This document shows, in pieces, positions 26,424 to 35,698 of a stretch of 64,000 nucleotides of DNA (within the stretch, counting starts at the first letter, position 1; every line of letters begins with the position of its first letter). Source of the DNA: a candidate division WOR-3 bacterium (GTDB taxonomy: Bacteria > Hydrothermota > Hydrothermia > UBA1063). Under the pieces are notes generated by a model. The model was given only the letters and a program-made list of their open reading frames with translations. It was not told the origin of the DNA and did not search any database. A program made the translations under genes and the position numbers. Location of the stretch: assembly GCA_039803545.1 (NCBI GenBank), contig JBDRYS010000001.1:897866-961865 (forward strand). The letters are read 5' to 3'.

Positions 26424-26786
26424 ATGGCAAAACTACCAACAAGATGTCCCGGATGCGGGGCAAAACTGGTAATAAAGACCCTTGAATGTCCTTCCTGCAA
26501 AGCTAAAGTTGAAGGAAACTTCGAAATCCCGATGTTCTGCGACCTTGAGGACAGGGACCTCGAAATGCTCTATCTGTTCTTGAAAACCCGTGGTAACCTT
26601 TCAGAAGTTGCAAAGATTCTTAAAATCTCCTATCCAACAGCGCGGCAGAGGTTTGAAGAATTTTTGAGAAAAATTGGAATAGAACCTGCCTTCCCCAAGG
26701 ACAAAATAACAGAAATCTTAGAGCAACTCGAGCGTGGAGAGATCACACCAGAAGAAGCCGAGAAAAGAATTAGGTCTCTGAAATAA
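26424..26786 (+). CDS. DUF2089-type zinc-ribbon regulator with SHOCT-like tail
   Basis: Protein of 120 aa with three parts: a zinc ribbon (CPGCGAKL...CPSCKAKV, residues 8-33), a helix-turn-helix of the DUF2089 type (LSEVAKILKISYPTARQRFEEFLRKIGI) and a C-terminal QLERGEITPEEAEKRIRSLK motif. It probably binds DNA and regulates this operon, as DUF2089 genes often sit with DUF4097 and LiaF-like genes. Start ATG 26424 two bases after the previous stop. Confidence 0.8.
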   Translation: MAKLPTRCPGCGAKLVIKTLECPSCKAKVEGNFEIPMFCDLEDRDLEMLYLFLKTRGNLSEVAKILKISYPTARQRFEEFLRKIGIEPAFPKDKITEILEQLERGEITPEEAEKRIRSLK

Positions 26787-27035
26787 CTGCCAACAGGTAA
26801 ATAGATTAAGGATGGCGTAAGATAGCCTCCGCCGATAGGAACCGAAAACAAGAATAGTTGAACAATTAGAATTGCTCAATGGAGTTATAGAGAAATTATA
26901 TCAAAATGGGCGTTCCAACGCTTGTAAAAACAAACCCTTAAAGAATCTGATTAAAACAACTGGATTGAAATTCCAAGCGACATTGCAAACCTCTCTCAGA
27001 TGGGCTGAAAAGTAGATACTCAACTACGCGAATTT

Positions 27036-30000
27036 CTACGCCCTTCTATTTCTTATTTCCCTGTACAGATCAAACAAAATCTCCTGGTAATCCTTTTCTC
27101 CTACTTCCACTTTATCCATAAGCTCTTCCAGAACCTTTGTGAACTCTTCAGAAAGGAACTTTTTTACCCTCTCCAAGTTATTCAGGTAGTGATAAACCTT
27201 TTTGCCCATGGGCGTCGGGAAGAGGTATCCCCTCCTTTCCACCACATACTGCCTTTCAATAAGTTTTGCAACGATCGTTGCGTAGGTCGATGGCCTTCCT
27301 ATACCCCGCTCTTTCATCCTGAAGACCAGTTCTCCGTGGGTAAAAGGATAAGCCTTAGGCAAACTTTTCCTCTTTTTAACATTTCTTACATCGATTCTAC
27401 CTTCGAGATCAGGATGAAGTTCCAGAGGCACAACCATATTCCAACCGTTCTCAATTACATCGGTAATAAGCACTTTCTCAAAACTCTTGTTTATAGCCTT
27501 TACCTCAACCACTTTCACCTTTACCTTAACGGGTTTCATTTGGGAAGCGATAAACCGGTCAAAAATGAGCTCATAAAGTTTCAAATGATCCCAACTAAGC
27601 GTCTCATATTGCCCACTGAGAATTAAAGACCTCAAATCCTCCACTTCAATTGCCTTTGTAGGTCTTATACATTCATGGGCACCACCCTCTCCCCAGCTCC
27701 TGGGGTGGAAAAACTCCTTTCCAAAAGTCTCTTCGATAAACTCCCTTGCAACTCCCATTCCCACATCAGAGACCCTCGTAGAATCTGTCCTGTGATAGGT
27801 GATGTAGCCAAGCTCAAAGAGGTCCTGAGCGAGGTCCATTGTCTTAGGTAAAGAAAACCTAAATCTGTCACTGGCATCCTTAAGCATCGTGTCAGTCCTA
27901 TAGGGCGGTAATGGATTTCTAATCTCCTCCTTTACTTCTTTCACCTTCACCTCAATGACATCGAGTTTCTGGAAAAATTCCCTTGCCTCTACCTCGTTAT
28001 CAAAATCGACATCTAAGGAGAATTTCCTATCGCCTCTCTGTAATTCTACGCTTACGCGATAAATCTTTTGTTTAGTCAGTTCTTCCCTTTCAATAATCCA
28101 GCCAAGGACTGGAGTCTGAACCCTACCCGCCGAAAGGTTGCTCTTCCCAAAGGCTTTTTGTAAAAGTTGTGAATACTCAAAACCTACCCACCTATCAGCG
28201 ACTCGACGCACAATCTGAGCCTTGACTAAGTTCTCATCAAAATCCCTCGGATTTCTTATTGCATTTACAATGGCCTTTTTTGTAACTTCATGGAATTCCA
28301 TCCTTTTTATATTTTTAACATAAGGTTCCAAGAGTAATTTTAAGTCCCATCCGATCTTCTCACCTTCAGTATCGGGATCCGTTGCCACATAGATTTCGAA
28401 GCTTTCAAGAGAAGCAGACCTTATACTATTTATGATCTCCTCTTTACCTTCGATTGGCTCGTAAACAGGCTTTATTTCCCGATCTACATAAACCCCATAG
28501 TAGCCTTCCTGCTCGTTTAAATCCAGAATATGTCCAAGGGACGCAGTTATCATAAGATATTTATCATCGAGAGAAGTCTCTAATATATCGTGATTGAAAA
28601 TTTTTCTCCGTATGGGTTTTCCGAAGAAATTTGCTATGGTACGTGCCTTATTAGGTGACTCAACAATAACCAGGACGGGCTTCAAGATATCCTCGTTCTC
28701 TTTCAATACCAGTTTGCCTTTCATGAACTGTTTTACCTTTTCTCTATCTGCATCAATCTCCTCAAGGACCTTCTCCAAATCCACATTCTCAAAGGGAACA
28801 AAACTAATATCTTCACTGAACCACCTTACCCTCTTTTGAAGATGGTTAAAAGCCCTAAGATCATCAACTAACAATACACAAAGACCCTTTGTAAGACCAC
28901 CGCCGTACATACGAGAAGTACGACCGCTGGCTTGCAAATATCCAGTAACATCAGAAATCACCATCTTGTAGCCCTCTTCATCCTTTATAAGGGTGACTTC
29001 CGTCGATCCTTTTAAGAGATTTACAACCTCCTCCGAGTTAAGAAAGCCTCCGATCTCCGCCCTCAGTTTATCAATTTTCTCTTTAATCGCAGGATTGGAA
29101 TTCAAAACATCTTCCGTTACAAACTGATACTTTTTAAGTTGAACTATCCAGCCATCTATCTTTGCCGTGTAGGCAGGGAACTTCTTTATAATGAAGGTTC
29201 TTAAAGAGCTAAGGGCCCATATCAAGTGGCTCAAATTTTCTTCAAATTTAAGGGAAAGAACGATTTTGGGAACTCCGTAAAAAATGGCATAACGAATAGC
29301 GTGGGGCAAGTCAACTCCACGAGCCAGGACATTTCTGTAAGAAGAAATACCAATCAAGACTTCTATCTCTCCTCTTTCAAACTTCCCCAGCACCTCTTCG
29401 TCGATCTCCTCGTAGGTAGCACTTAGAATTCCCCTTTCTTCTAAATAAAATTTAACTTCGTCAACATACTCCTTTTTCCTATCCGAGGGAACAAAAACAA
29501 GGCCACCCTTTCCCAGCTTTCTAATCAACTCTGACAGTTCAATTTTATCAAAATCGGCGTAGGCATCAATCACATTTCTGAGATAAAAGGTGGGAGTGCC
29601 CACTTCAAACCCAAGAAGTTCCCTAAAAAGCTTGATTCTATTAGACTTAGGATTGGAGGTCGCGGAAGAAACAATGAGAACTCCCTTCCGCCTCTTCCCT
29701 TCAATTTCCCTCAATTTCTCAGTTAAAGCATTTATCCTCTCCCAATCTTCCTGAGTTTTATACAATTTCGATTGCAACCTTATAACTTCCATCGCAAGTT
29801 CGATGTCGCTTTCAAGAAATCCAAGGAGTAGCAAAGCCTTATCTATATTTTTGGCAGTCTTCAGGAAGGAATCTACGTCATCTACAAAGAGAAAGGCAAA
29901 GTTTCTCGGAATTTCCTGATAATGTTTATAAAGAAACATAGAAGTCGTTACAAGAATCAAAAACTCCCCATCTCTTAAGCGGTTTAACTTTGCCTCCCTT

Positions 30001-30470
30001 TCCTCCTTTTTATCCTCTTCACCGAAAAAGAGCATCTTATCCTCTTCAACTCCAAAACCCTCAAGCTTCTTCACCGTCTGATAAACCAGAAGGCGCGTTG
30101 GGAGGATGATGTAAGATTTTTTACCCTTCCGCGCAAGATAAGCAGCTAAGGAAAGCCCGAAGGATGTCTTACCCACACCCGTTGGAGCCAATAGTGCAAA
30201 GGACCTGTCTAAGAAAAACCTCATTGCCCATGTAGTTTGCAGACTCCACGGTTCGGAACCGATACATTCTTTAAAAAACCTCTTCCAATTTTCGACTTCC
30301 TCTCTGATATCGCAAAGGACTTTTATTTTACCAAACTTAAGGGCTCCACATAGATCCCCTTCGATTTCTATGGGCAGACATTTTTCACAAACAAGACCCT
30401 TATAAAGCCTTTCTGCAGATATATCTCCGCCACAATTGGGACACAGATTCTTAAATAAACTTTTAATCAA
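27036..30470 (-). CDS. rgy: Reverse gyrase
   Basis: Reverse gyrase (1144 aa), which adds positive supercoils and marks (hyper)thermophiles. N-terminal zinc finger CPNCGG...CEKC; helicase-like half with Walker A APTGVGKTS near residue 100 and FLFVDDVD as Walker B; topoisomerase IA half with Toprim VIVESPNKA near residue 610, ATDPDTEGEK, and the catalytic Tyr in ITYHRTDSTRVS near residue 905. TTG 30470 is preferred over TTG 30476 because AAGGAGG directly abuts the latter. No second complete zinc finger is evident before the Toprim domain. No intein is seen. Monocistronic, with the operons on both sides on the + strand. Confidence 0.95.
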   Translation of the reverse strand: MIKSLFKNLCPNCGGDISAERLYKGLVCEKCLPIEIEGDLCGALKFGKIKVLCDIREEVENWKRFFKECIGSEPWSLQTTWAMRFFLDRSFALLAPTGVGKTSFGLSLAAYLARKGKKSYIILPTRLLVYQTVKKLEGFGVEEDKMLFFGEEDKKEEREAKLNRLRDGEFLILVTTSMFLYKHYQEIPRNFAFLFVDDVDSFLKTAKNIDKALLLLGFLESDIELAMEVIRLQSKLYKTQEDWERINALTEKLREIEGKRRKGVLIVSSATSNPKSNRIKLFRELLGFEVGTPTFYLRNVIDAYADFDKIELSELIRKLGKGGLVFVPSDRKKEYVDEVKFYLEERGILSATYEEIDEEVLGKFERGEIEVLIGISSYRNVLARGVDLPHAIRYAIFYGVPKIVLSLKFEENLSHLIWALSSLRTFIIKKFPAYTAKIDGWIVQLKKYQFVTEDVLNSNPAIKEKIDKLRAEIGGFLNSEEVVNLLKGSTEVTLIKDEEGYKMVISDVTGYLQASGRTSRMYGGGLTKGLCVLLVDDLRAFNHLQKRVRWFSEDISFVPFENVDLEKVLEEIDADREKVKQFMKGKLVLKENEDILKPVLVIVESPNKARTIANFFGKPIRRKIFNHDILETSLDDKYLMITASLGHILDLNEQEGYYGVYVDREIKPVYEPIEGKEEIINSIRSASLESFEIYVATDPDTEGEKIGWDLKLLLEPYVKNIKRMEFHEVTKKAIVNAIRNPRDFDENLVKAQIVRRVADRWVGFEYSQLLQKAFGKSNLSAGRVQTPVLGWIIEREELTKQKIYRVSVELQRGDRKFSLDVDFDNEVEAREFFQKLDVIEVKVKEVKEEIRNPLPPYRTDTMLKDASDRFRFSLPKTMDLAQDLFELGYITYHRTDSTRVSDVGMGVAREFIEETFGKEFFHPRSWGEGGAHECIRPTKAIEVEDLRSLILSGQYETLSWDHLKLYELIFDRFIASQMKPVKVKVKVVEVKAINKSFEKVLITDVIENGWNMVVPLELHPDLEGRIDVRNVKKRKSLPKAYPFTHGELVFRMKERGIGRPSTYATIVAKLIERQYVVERRGYLFPTPMGKKVYHYLNNLERVKKFLSEEFTKVLEELMDKVEVGEKDYQEILFDLYREIRNRRA

Positions 30471-30692
30471 GCTCAACCTCCTTGCATTAGTCTTTCAAAA
30501 TTTATTATAACATCAATTCTGCGTCCAATGGGAAAGAAAAGGCCCAAATACTTCAACATCTCAGCAGTTAAGGAAATTACCACCAAAAAGGTAATCTTCG
30601 AGCCAACTGGATAGAATCTATAGGGATCCAGTATCAAATTTTCCCACCTGATTAACTATTTGTTTCCACATCTAACCGTTTATAATAATCAC

Positions 30693-31928
30693 ATGACCGA
30701 GAAAAAAGGGAAAAAGTTAAGTAAAAATGTTGTTGCGATGGGGCTTACAAGCCTGTTTACTGATATTTCCAGCGAAATGATCTATCCCTTGCTTCCACTT
30801 TTCCTTTCTCAGGTTATAGGCGCCGGTGCCACTGCCCTTGGAACCATAGAGGGAATTGCAGAAGCCACAGCAAGTTTGCTTAAGTCTGTTTCAGGATACA
30901 TTTCAGACAAAATAAAGAAAAGAAAACCCCTCGTATTAATTGGTTATGGCCTTTCTGCTATAGCAAAACCCACCATAGGTCTTGCTTCTAAATGGTTTCA
31001 TGTACTTTTTGCAAGGTTTGCCGACCGGGTAGGGAAGGGTATCAGAACCTCACCGAGGGATGCCCTCATTGCTGACTCATCCACCCCTGAAGATAGAGGC
31101 AGGAGTTTCGGGTTCCACAGATCAATGGATACCCTCGGTGCAGTCCTGGGCCCCCTTCTAGCATCGGGACTTTTATTCCTATTCACCAAACACTTAAAAT
31201 GGGACAACGCTCAAAGCCTGCGAATGATTTTCCTCCTTTCCCTAATTCCAGGCATTATAGCAATAATCGTTCTAATAGCAATGGTGCAGGAGGTCAGACC
31301 ATCATCGGATGGTCAAACAAAGGCAAACTTCTCCCTTAGCCTAAAAGGTCTTTCAAAGGAATTCAAAATACTTCTTCTAATTATGACGGTCTTTTCCCTT
31401 GGCAACTCTTCTGATACCTTCCTGCTTTTAAGGAGTGCCAACATTGGATTTCCTCAAGAAAGGATTCCCCTTTTATACACCCTTTTCAACATACTTTACG
31501 CAGGTCTATCAACACCCTTTGGAACCCTCTCTGACAAGATAGGAAGGGTAAAGACCATAATGGCTGGGTTCCTCCTTTATTCCTTAGTTTACTTAGGATT
31601 TGCACTCATATCCAAACCTCAGATGAATCTCCTGTGGGTTCTCTTCGGAGCTTATGGCATATACTATGCCCTTACCGAAGGTGTTTTAAGGGCCTTTGTT
31701 GCAGACCTTTCCAAGAGGGAAGTGAGGGGCTTTGCCTATGGGGTTTATCACACTTTAGTAGGCCTTAGTCTTTTCCCTGCAAGTTTGATTGCAGGACTCT
31801 TATGGGACAAAATTTCTCCACGAGCACCTTTTTACATTGGAAGTTTTATGGCCCTAACATCCTTTATACTTTTTGCAATCTTTTTTGGAAAATTAAACCA
31901 TGAAAAAGCGAATACTGTCAGGCAATAG
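30693..31928 (+). CDS. MFS transporter
   Basis: Major facilitator permease (411 aa) with about twelve helices. MGLTSLFTDISSEMIYPLLP at the N-terminus and the loop FADRVGKGIRTSPRDALIADSS between helices 4 and 5 are typical of a bacterial MFS subgroup; substrate unknown. ATG 30693 is chosen; a TATAAT at 30681-30686 lies only 6 nt upstream, so the mRNA may be leaderless and no Shine-Dalgarno sequence is seen. Its 3' end overlaps trpS by 29 nt, making it the first gene of the trpS-ribE-ispE run. Confidence 0.85.
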   Translation: MTEKKGKKLSKNVVAMGLTSLFTDISSEMIYPLLPLFLSQVIGAGATALGTIEGIAEATASLLKSVSGYISDKIKKRKPLVLIGYGLSAIAKPTIGLASKWFHVLFARFADRVGKGIRTSPRDALIADSSTPEDRGRSFGFHRSMDTLGAVLGPLLASGLLFLFTKHLKWDNAQSLRMIFLLSLIPGIIAIIVLIAMVQEVRPSSDGQTKANFSLSLKGLSKEFKILLLIMTVFSLGNSSDTFLLLRSANIGFPQERIPLLYTLFNILYAGLSTPFGTLSDKIGRVKTIMAGFLLYSLVYLGFALISKPQMNLLWVLFGAYGIYYALTEGVLRAFVADLSKREVRGFAYGVYHTLVGLSLFPASLIAGLLWDKISPRAPFYIGSFMALTSFILFAIFFGKLNHEKANTVRQ

Positions 31929-33078
31929 GCCAACAGGTAAACTTCACATTGGACACCTTTTTGGTGTCCTTGAAAATTGGAAGAGGCTGCAGGACGAGTA
32001 TGAATGTTTTTACGAAATTGCCGATTGGCATGTATTGACCACAAAAACCGACACCTCGGACCTTCAGGACAACATCATCGATATGGCCATCGACTGGCTC
32101 ACCGTCGGCATTGATCCCAAGAAATCGGTAATCTTCGTTCAATCCGCCGTTAAGGAACATGCTGAACTTCACCTCTTACTCTCGATGCTCATAACCATAT
32201 CGAGGCTTCTAAGAAATCCAACCCTGAAAGAATACCTTCAAAACATAGAGGCCTCCCAGATCGCCTCAAAGAAAAGGGCCTTCGATGACTTTGCAGAGGC
32301 AGTCGTAAGTAAGTTCCTGCAGGAAAGTCAAAATATCGCCACTAAGAGCGAAGAAGATAGAATTGCTCTGCTAAAAAGCAAACTCAAGGACAGTTTCCTT
32401 GACGAACTAACTCACCATGGAATCGTAGATTCTGAAGAAGAATTAACTTATGGAAACCTAATATCTTACGGGCATCTTGGCTATCCCGTACTTCAGGCAG
32501 CGGACATACTCATCTACAGGGCCCATTTAGTACCCATCGGACAGGATCAACTGCCTCATCTTGAAATAACAAGAGAACTGGCAAGAAAGTTTAACTCCAC
32601 CTATGGGGAGGTATTCCCGATTCCCGAGCCTCTCCTTGCAGAGTTTCCTAAAATCCTTGGAACCGACGGAAGGAAAATGTCCAAATCTTACAACAACACA
32701 ATCCTAATCTCCGAAGATCCTGAGACTTTGAAAAAGAAAATAATGTCCTCCTATACGGACCCCGCAAAGATAAGGAAAAACGACCCCGGCCATCCTGAAA
32801 ATTGCCCTATTTTCTTGATGCAAAAGGCCTTCAACAGGGAAGAAGTTCCTGAAATTGAAACAAATTGCAAGAGTGGAGCCCTTGGCTGTGTTGATTGTAA
32901 AAAGAGACTCTATGAAAAAGCCAATCAATACTTGGAGCCTTTAAGGGAAAAGAGAAAAGAATTTGAGAAAGATAAAAGCAGCGTAATTGACATCTTAAGG
33001 GAAGGCTCGATAAAGGCCCGAGAAGAGGTTCAGAAGACAATGGAATTGGTTAGGGAGAAGATGAAACTCTGGCGGTAA
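31900..33078 (+). CDS. trpS: Tryptophan--tRNA ligase
   Basis: Class I tryptophanyl-tRNA synthetase (392 aa). GNRPTGKLHIGHLFG holds the HIGH motif and GTDGRKMSKSYNNTI the KMSKS motif. SYGHLGYPVLQAADILIY is the dimer/substrate segment. Relative to usual bacterial enzymes of ~330 aa it has an extra ~70 residues between NPTLKE (near 108) and SYGHLGYPV (near 187), rich in helices and charged residues. A C-terminal CKSGALGCVDCK may hold a metal. It starts inside the MFS gene, so it lacks its own promoter. Confidence 0.93.
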   Translation: MKKRILSGNRPTGKLHIGHLFGVLENWKRLQDEYECFYEIADWHVLTTKTDTSDLQDNIIDMAIDWLTVGIDPKKSVIFVQSAVKEHAELHLLLSMLITISRLLRNPTLKEYLQNIEASQIASKKRAFDDFAEAVVSKFLQESQNIATKSEEDRIALLKSKLKDSFLDELTHHGIVDSEEELTYGNLISYGHLGYPVLQAADILIYRAHLVPIGQDQLPHLEITRELARKFNSTYGEVFPIPEPLLAEFPKILGTDGRKMSKSYNNTILISEDPETLKKKIMSSYTDPAKIRKNDPGHPENCPIFLMQKAFNREEVPEIETNCKSGALGCVDCKKRLYEKANQYLEPLREKRKEFEKDKSSVIDILREGSIKAREEVQKTMELVREKMKLWR

Positions 33079-33080
33079 TC

Positions 33081-33677
33081 ATGTTTACAGGCATCATTGA
33101 AGAGGTAGGCGAAATAAAGAGAGTTCAGAGGGTCACAGGTGGAACAAGGGTTCAAATAATCTCTTCCCTCAAAATTCAAAACGGTGATTCCATCTCCGTT
33201 GATGGCGTTTGCCTGACTGCCGAGGAGGTGGGAAACGGCCTATTTACCGTTTTTATGAGCTCCGAAACCTTAGCCAGGTCCCACTTCGGCAGAACCTTAA
33301 GAGAGGGATTAAAGGTAAACTTAGAAAGGGCCCTTACCCCCTCTTCCTTTATGGGTGGTCACATTGTGCTGGGGCATGTGGACTGCACAGGGGAAATCTA
33401 TTCAAAAGAGGTAAGCTCAGAAAGTGGAATCTTCATCTTCAGGGTTCACGACCCCTCTTATATGAAGTACCTCGTAGAAAAGGGATCCGTTGCGGTAAAT
33501 GGAATATCCTTGACCTGCTTTGACATCAAAGAAAAAACCTTCAAAGTTGCGGTAATCCCTTATACCCTTAATCACACAACCCTCGGCATTTTGAGAGAAG
33601 GCGACCTGGTGAACTTAGAGTTTGACATAATTGCCAAATATACTGAAAAATTATTAACAGGCAGAGGCAAATGGTAG
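33081..33677 (+). CDS. ribE: Riboflavin synthase alpha subunit
   Basis: Riboflavin synthase (198 aa), converting two 6,7-dimethyl-8-ribityllumazine molecules to riboflavin. MFTGIIEEVGEI opens the first lumazine-binding barrel, and the repeat SVDGVCLTAEEV / AVNGISLTCFDI marks the two pseudo-repeated halves; GGHIVLGHVD lies at the junction. Start is 2 nt after the trpS stop. No other riboflavin gene and no FMN riboswitch is present here. Confidence 0.95.
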   Translation: MFTGIIEEVGEIKRVQRVTGGTRVQIISSLKIQNGDSISVDGVCLTAEEVGNGLFTVFMSSETLARSHFGRTLREGLKVNLERALTPSSFMGGHIVLGHVDCTGEIYSKEVSSESGIFIFRVHDPSYMKYLVEKGSVAVNGISLTCFDIKEKTFKVAVIPYTLNHTTLGILREGDLVNLEFDIIAKYTEKLLTGRGKW

Positions 33678-34522
33678 AAGTTGAGATTGTAAAATCCTAT
33701 GCAAAAATTAACTTAGGGCTTTGGATTACCGAAAAAAGGAGCGATAATTATCACAACATTGTAACCGTTTTTCACAAAATTGGGCTCTATGATACCCTCA
33801 CAATCTACCCTTCTGAACAATTTGAAATTGTGTGCATTGGAAGGGCCTCCATCACAAAGGACAACATACTTTACAGGGTAAAGGAACTCGTTGAAAAAAA
33901 GTTTAGAATCCCAGTAAATTACAAGATTGAAATAAGGAAAAACATCCCTGTGGGCTCTGGACTTGGGGGTGCCAGCTCAAACGCCGCCTACTTCCTTAAA
34001 TTTTTAAGCGAAAAAAAGGGTCTTAATCTTTCCCAGGAGGAACTCATAAAGATAGGGGAACAAATTGGATCCGATGTTCCGTTTTTCCTTTTAAAAGAAA
34101 ACGCCGCTATTGCAACGGGAAAAGGGGAAATCCTCGAACCTTTCCACTCTTCATTCCAATATCCACTCATCCTCGGATTTCCAGACTGCCAAATTTTAAC
34201 CCAATGGGCTTACCAGGAGTTTGACCGGGTGGGAACCATATACAAATTTTCGGAGGCTTATAGAAAGGCCTCGAAAATTGCCGATGCACTCCAGAATAAC
34301 AAACTGGAGGGACTTTCTGAGATAGAAAATAGTTTTGAGCCCGTTGTTATAAAAAAATGCCCCCAAATCCAGGAAGTCAAAGATATATTGAGTTCCCTCG
34401 GAGCTCGAATCCTTTCAATGAGTGGATCAGGTAGCGCGGTTTACGGGATTTTTGAAAGGATGATCTTACTTGAAAATTTCGGTGAGGTGTTAAAACCCAC
34501 TGCCTTCCTCAAGATGGAGTAA
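33671..34522 (+). CDS. ispE: 4-diphosphocytidyl-2-C-methyl-D-erythritol kinase
   Basis: GHMP-family kinase of the non-mevalonate isoprenoid pathway (283 aa). N-terminal KSYAKINLGLWITEKRSDNYH, ATP loop IPVGSGLGGASSNAA near residues 93-107, and C-terminal MSGSGSAVYGIF motif. It overlaps ribE by 7 nt and its 3' end overlaps the convergent waaA gene by 33 nt, so the two are read into each other. Confidence 0.93.
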   Translation: MVEVEIVKSYAKINLGLWITEKRSDNYHNIVTVFHKIGLYDTLTIYPSEQFEIVCIGRASITKDNILYRVKELVEKKFRIPVNYKIEIRKNIPVGSGLGGASSNAAYFLKFLSEKKGLNLSQEELIKIGEQIGSDVPFFLLKENAAIATGKGEILEPFHSSFQYPLILGFPDCQILTQWAYQEFDRVGTIYKFSEAYRKASKIADALQNNKLEGLSEIENSFEPVVIKKCPQIQEVKDILSSLGARILSMSGSGSAVYGIFERMILLENFGEVLKPTAFLKME

Positions 34523-35698
34523 AATTTCCTCACAAATTTGTTTTGAAATTCCCTGCTTGGAAAGGAGCCACTCTCTTGCTTTCTCACCCAATTGTTTTAG
34601 TGAGTCTCTTTTCCCCACAAGTTCATCAATCTTTTTTACAAGTTCATCGTTGTTATTTACAACGAAAATGGCCCCTTGTTCTCTAAGTTCTTTAACCTCG
34701 TTTTTAATGTTGCTGTAAAAGGGGCCAACAACGACAACCCTCGAAGCAGAGACAGGTTCAAGAATGTTGTGCCCTCCATAGGGTGCAAAGGTTCCTCCCA
34801 TAACTACAAGTTCAGTAACATAATAGAAATTCCTTAATTTTCCAAGAACGTCTATAATCAAAACCCCCTCTCCTCCCAATCTACCCTCGCTCCACCTCAC
34901 AAAACCAACTCTCATCCGGGTAAGTTCAGAAGCAATGGGTTCAACTCTGTTTAAATGCCTTGGAGCAACGAAGATTTTCAAATTTTTAAATCTGCTTAGA
35001 AGTTCCTTAATAATGGGAAGAATTTGCCTCTCTTCCTTTTCCCTCAAACTGGCAAAAAGGATGACAAAGTCTTCACTCCGAATCCCCAGCTCTTCCCGAT
35101 TGAAACCCTTCAAATCAGCATCAATAGAATCGATCTTAATGTTCCCAGTGACTACCACCTGCTCCTTCCTCGCCCCCAATTTAATAAATCTCTCTTTATC
35201 TTCTTCACTTTGTGCATAAATCTTTTCAAAAGGTTCTAAAAGCCTTTTAAACGTCCCCCTTATCAAGCGGGACCTCTTAAAATTACGCTCCGAAAGTCGA
35301 CCATTCACGAGAAAAGCGGTGATTTTATTTTTTCCTATCAAGGTTAGCAGATTGGGCCACAACTCTGTTTCTAAGTTCACAAAGATTTTAGGCTTCGTCT
35401 TTTCTATAATTTTCCTCAAGTGGAAATAGGAATCCAAGGGAAACCTTAAAACCTTTACCTTTTCCTTCCACAATTCCGATGCTTTGTTGAAACCCGCAGG
35501 AGTAAACACAGTCATTAAAATTCTGAGCTTTTTACTTAGAAAGCAATCCACCAGCGGTTTTGCCGCCATCACCTCCCCAAGGGAAGAACAGTGCACCCAT
35601 ATATCCACCCTATCCTCAGGAATTTCTCTAACTTTAAGGGGCGAAAAAAGGCGTTGGGGCAAATAAAAAAATAAGCGATAAAAGGATGAAAGGTCCAT
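34490..35698 (-). CDS. waaA: 3-deoxy-D-manno-octulosonic acid transferase
   Basis: Kdo transferase (402 aa) that adds Kdo to lipid A, evidence for LPS and an outer membrane. VHCSSLGEVMAAKPLVD is the N-terminal acceptor motif with the catalytic Glu; ETELWPNLL and VTGNIKIDS follow; MGGTFAPYGGHNILEP near residues 300-315 is the C-terminal signature. An N-terminal hydrophobic stretch (FYRLFFYLPQRLF) is the membrane contact. It follows rpoN with an ATG/TAA overlap. Confidence 0.93.
   Translation of the reverse strand: MDLSSFYRLFFYLPQRLFSPLKVREIPEDRVDIWVHCSSLGEVMAAKPLVDCFLSKKLRILMTVFTPAGFNKASELWKEKVKVLRFPLDSYFHLRKIIEKTKPKIFVNLETELWPNLLTLIGKNKITAFLVNGRLSERNFKRSRLIRGTFKRLLEPFEKIYAQSEEDKERFIKLGARKEQVVVTGNIKIDSIDADLKGFNREELGIRSEDFVILFASLREKEERQILPIIKELLSRFKNLKIFVAPRHLNRVEPIASELTRMRVGFVRWSEGRLGGEGVLIIDVLGKLRNFYYVTELVVMGGTFAPYGGHNILEPVSASRVVVVGPFYSNIKNEVKELREQGAIFVVNNNDELVKKIDELVGKRDSLKQLGEKAREWLLSKQGISKQICEEILLHLEEGSGF

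Noticed and set aside
26836-27017. Open stretch reading IVEQLELLNGVIEKLYQNG after the DUF2089 gene
   Set aside because: No start codon after an in-frame TAG and no recognisable family; at most a remnant.
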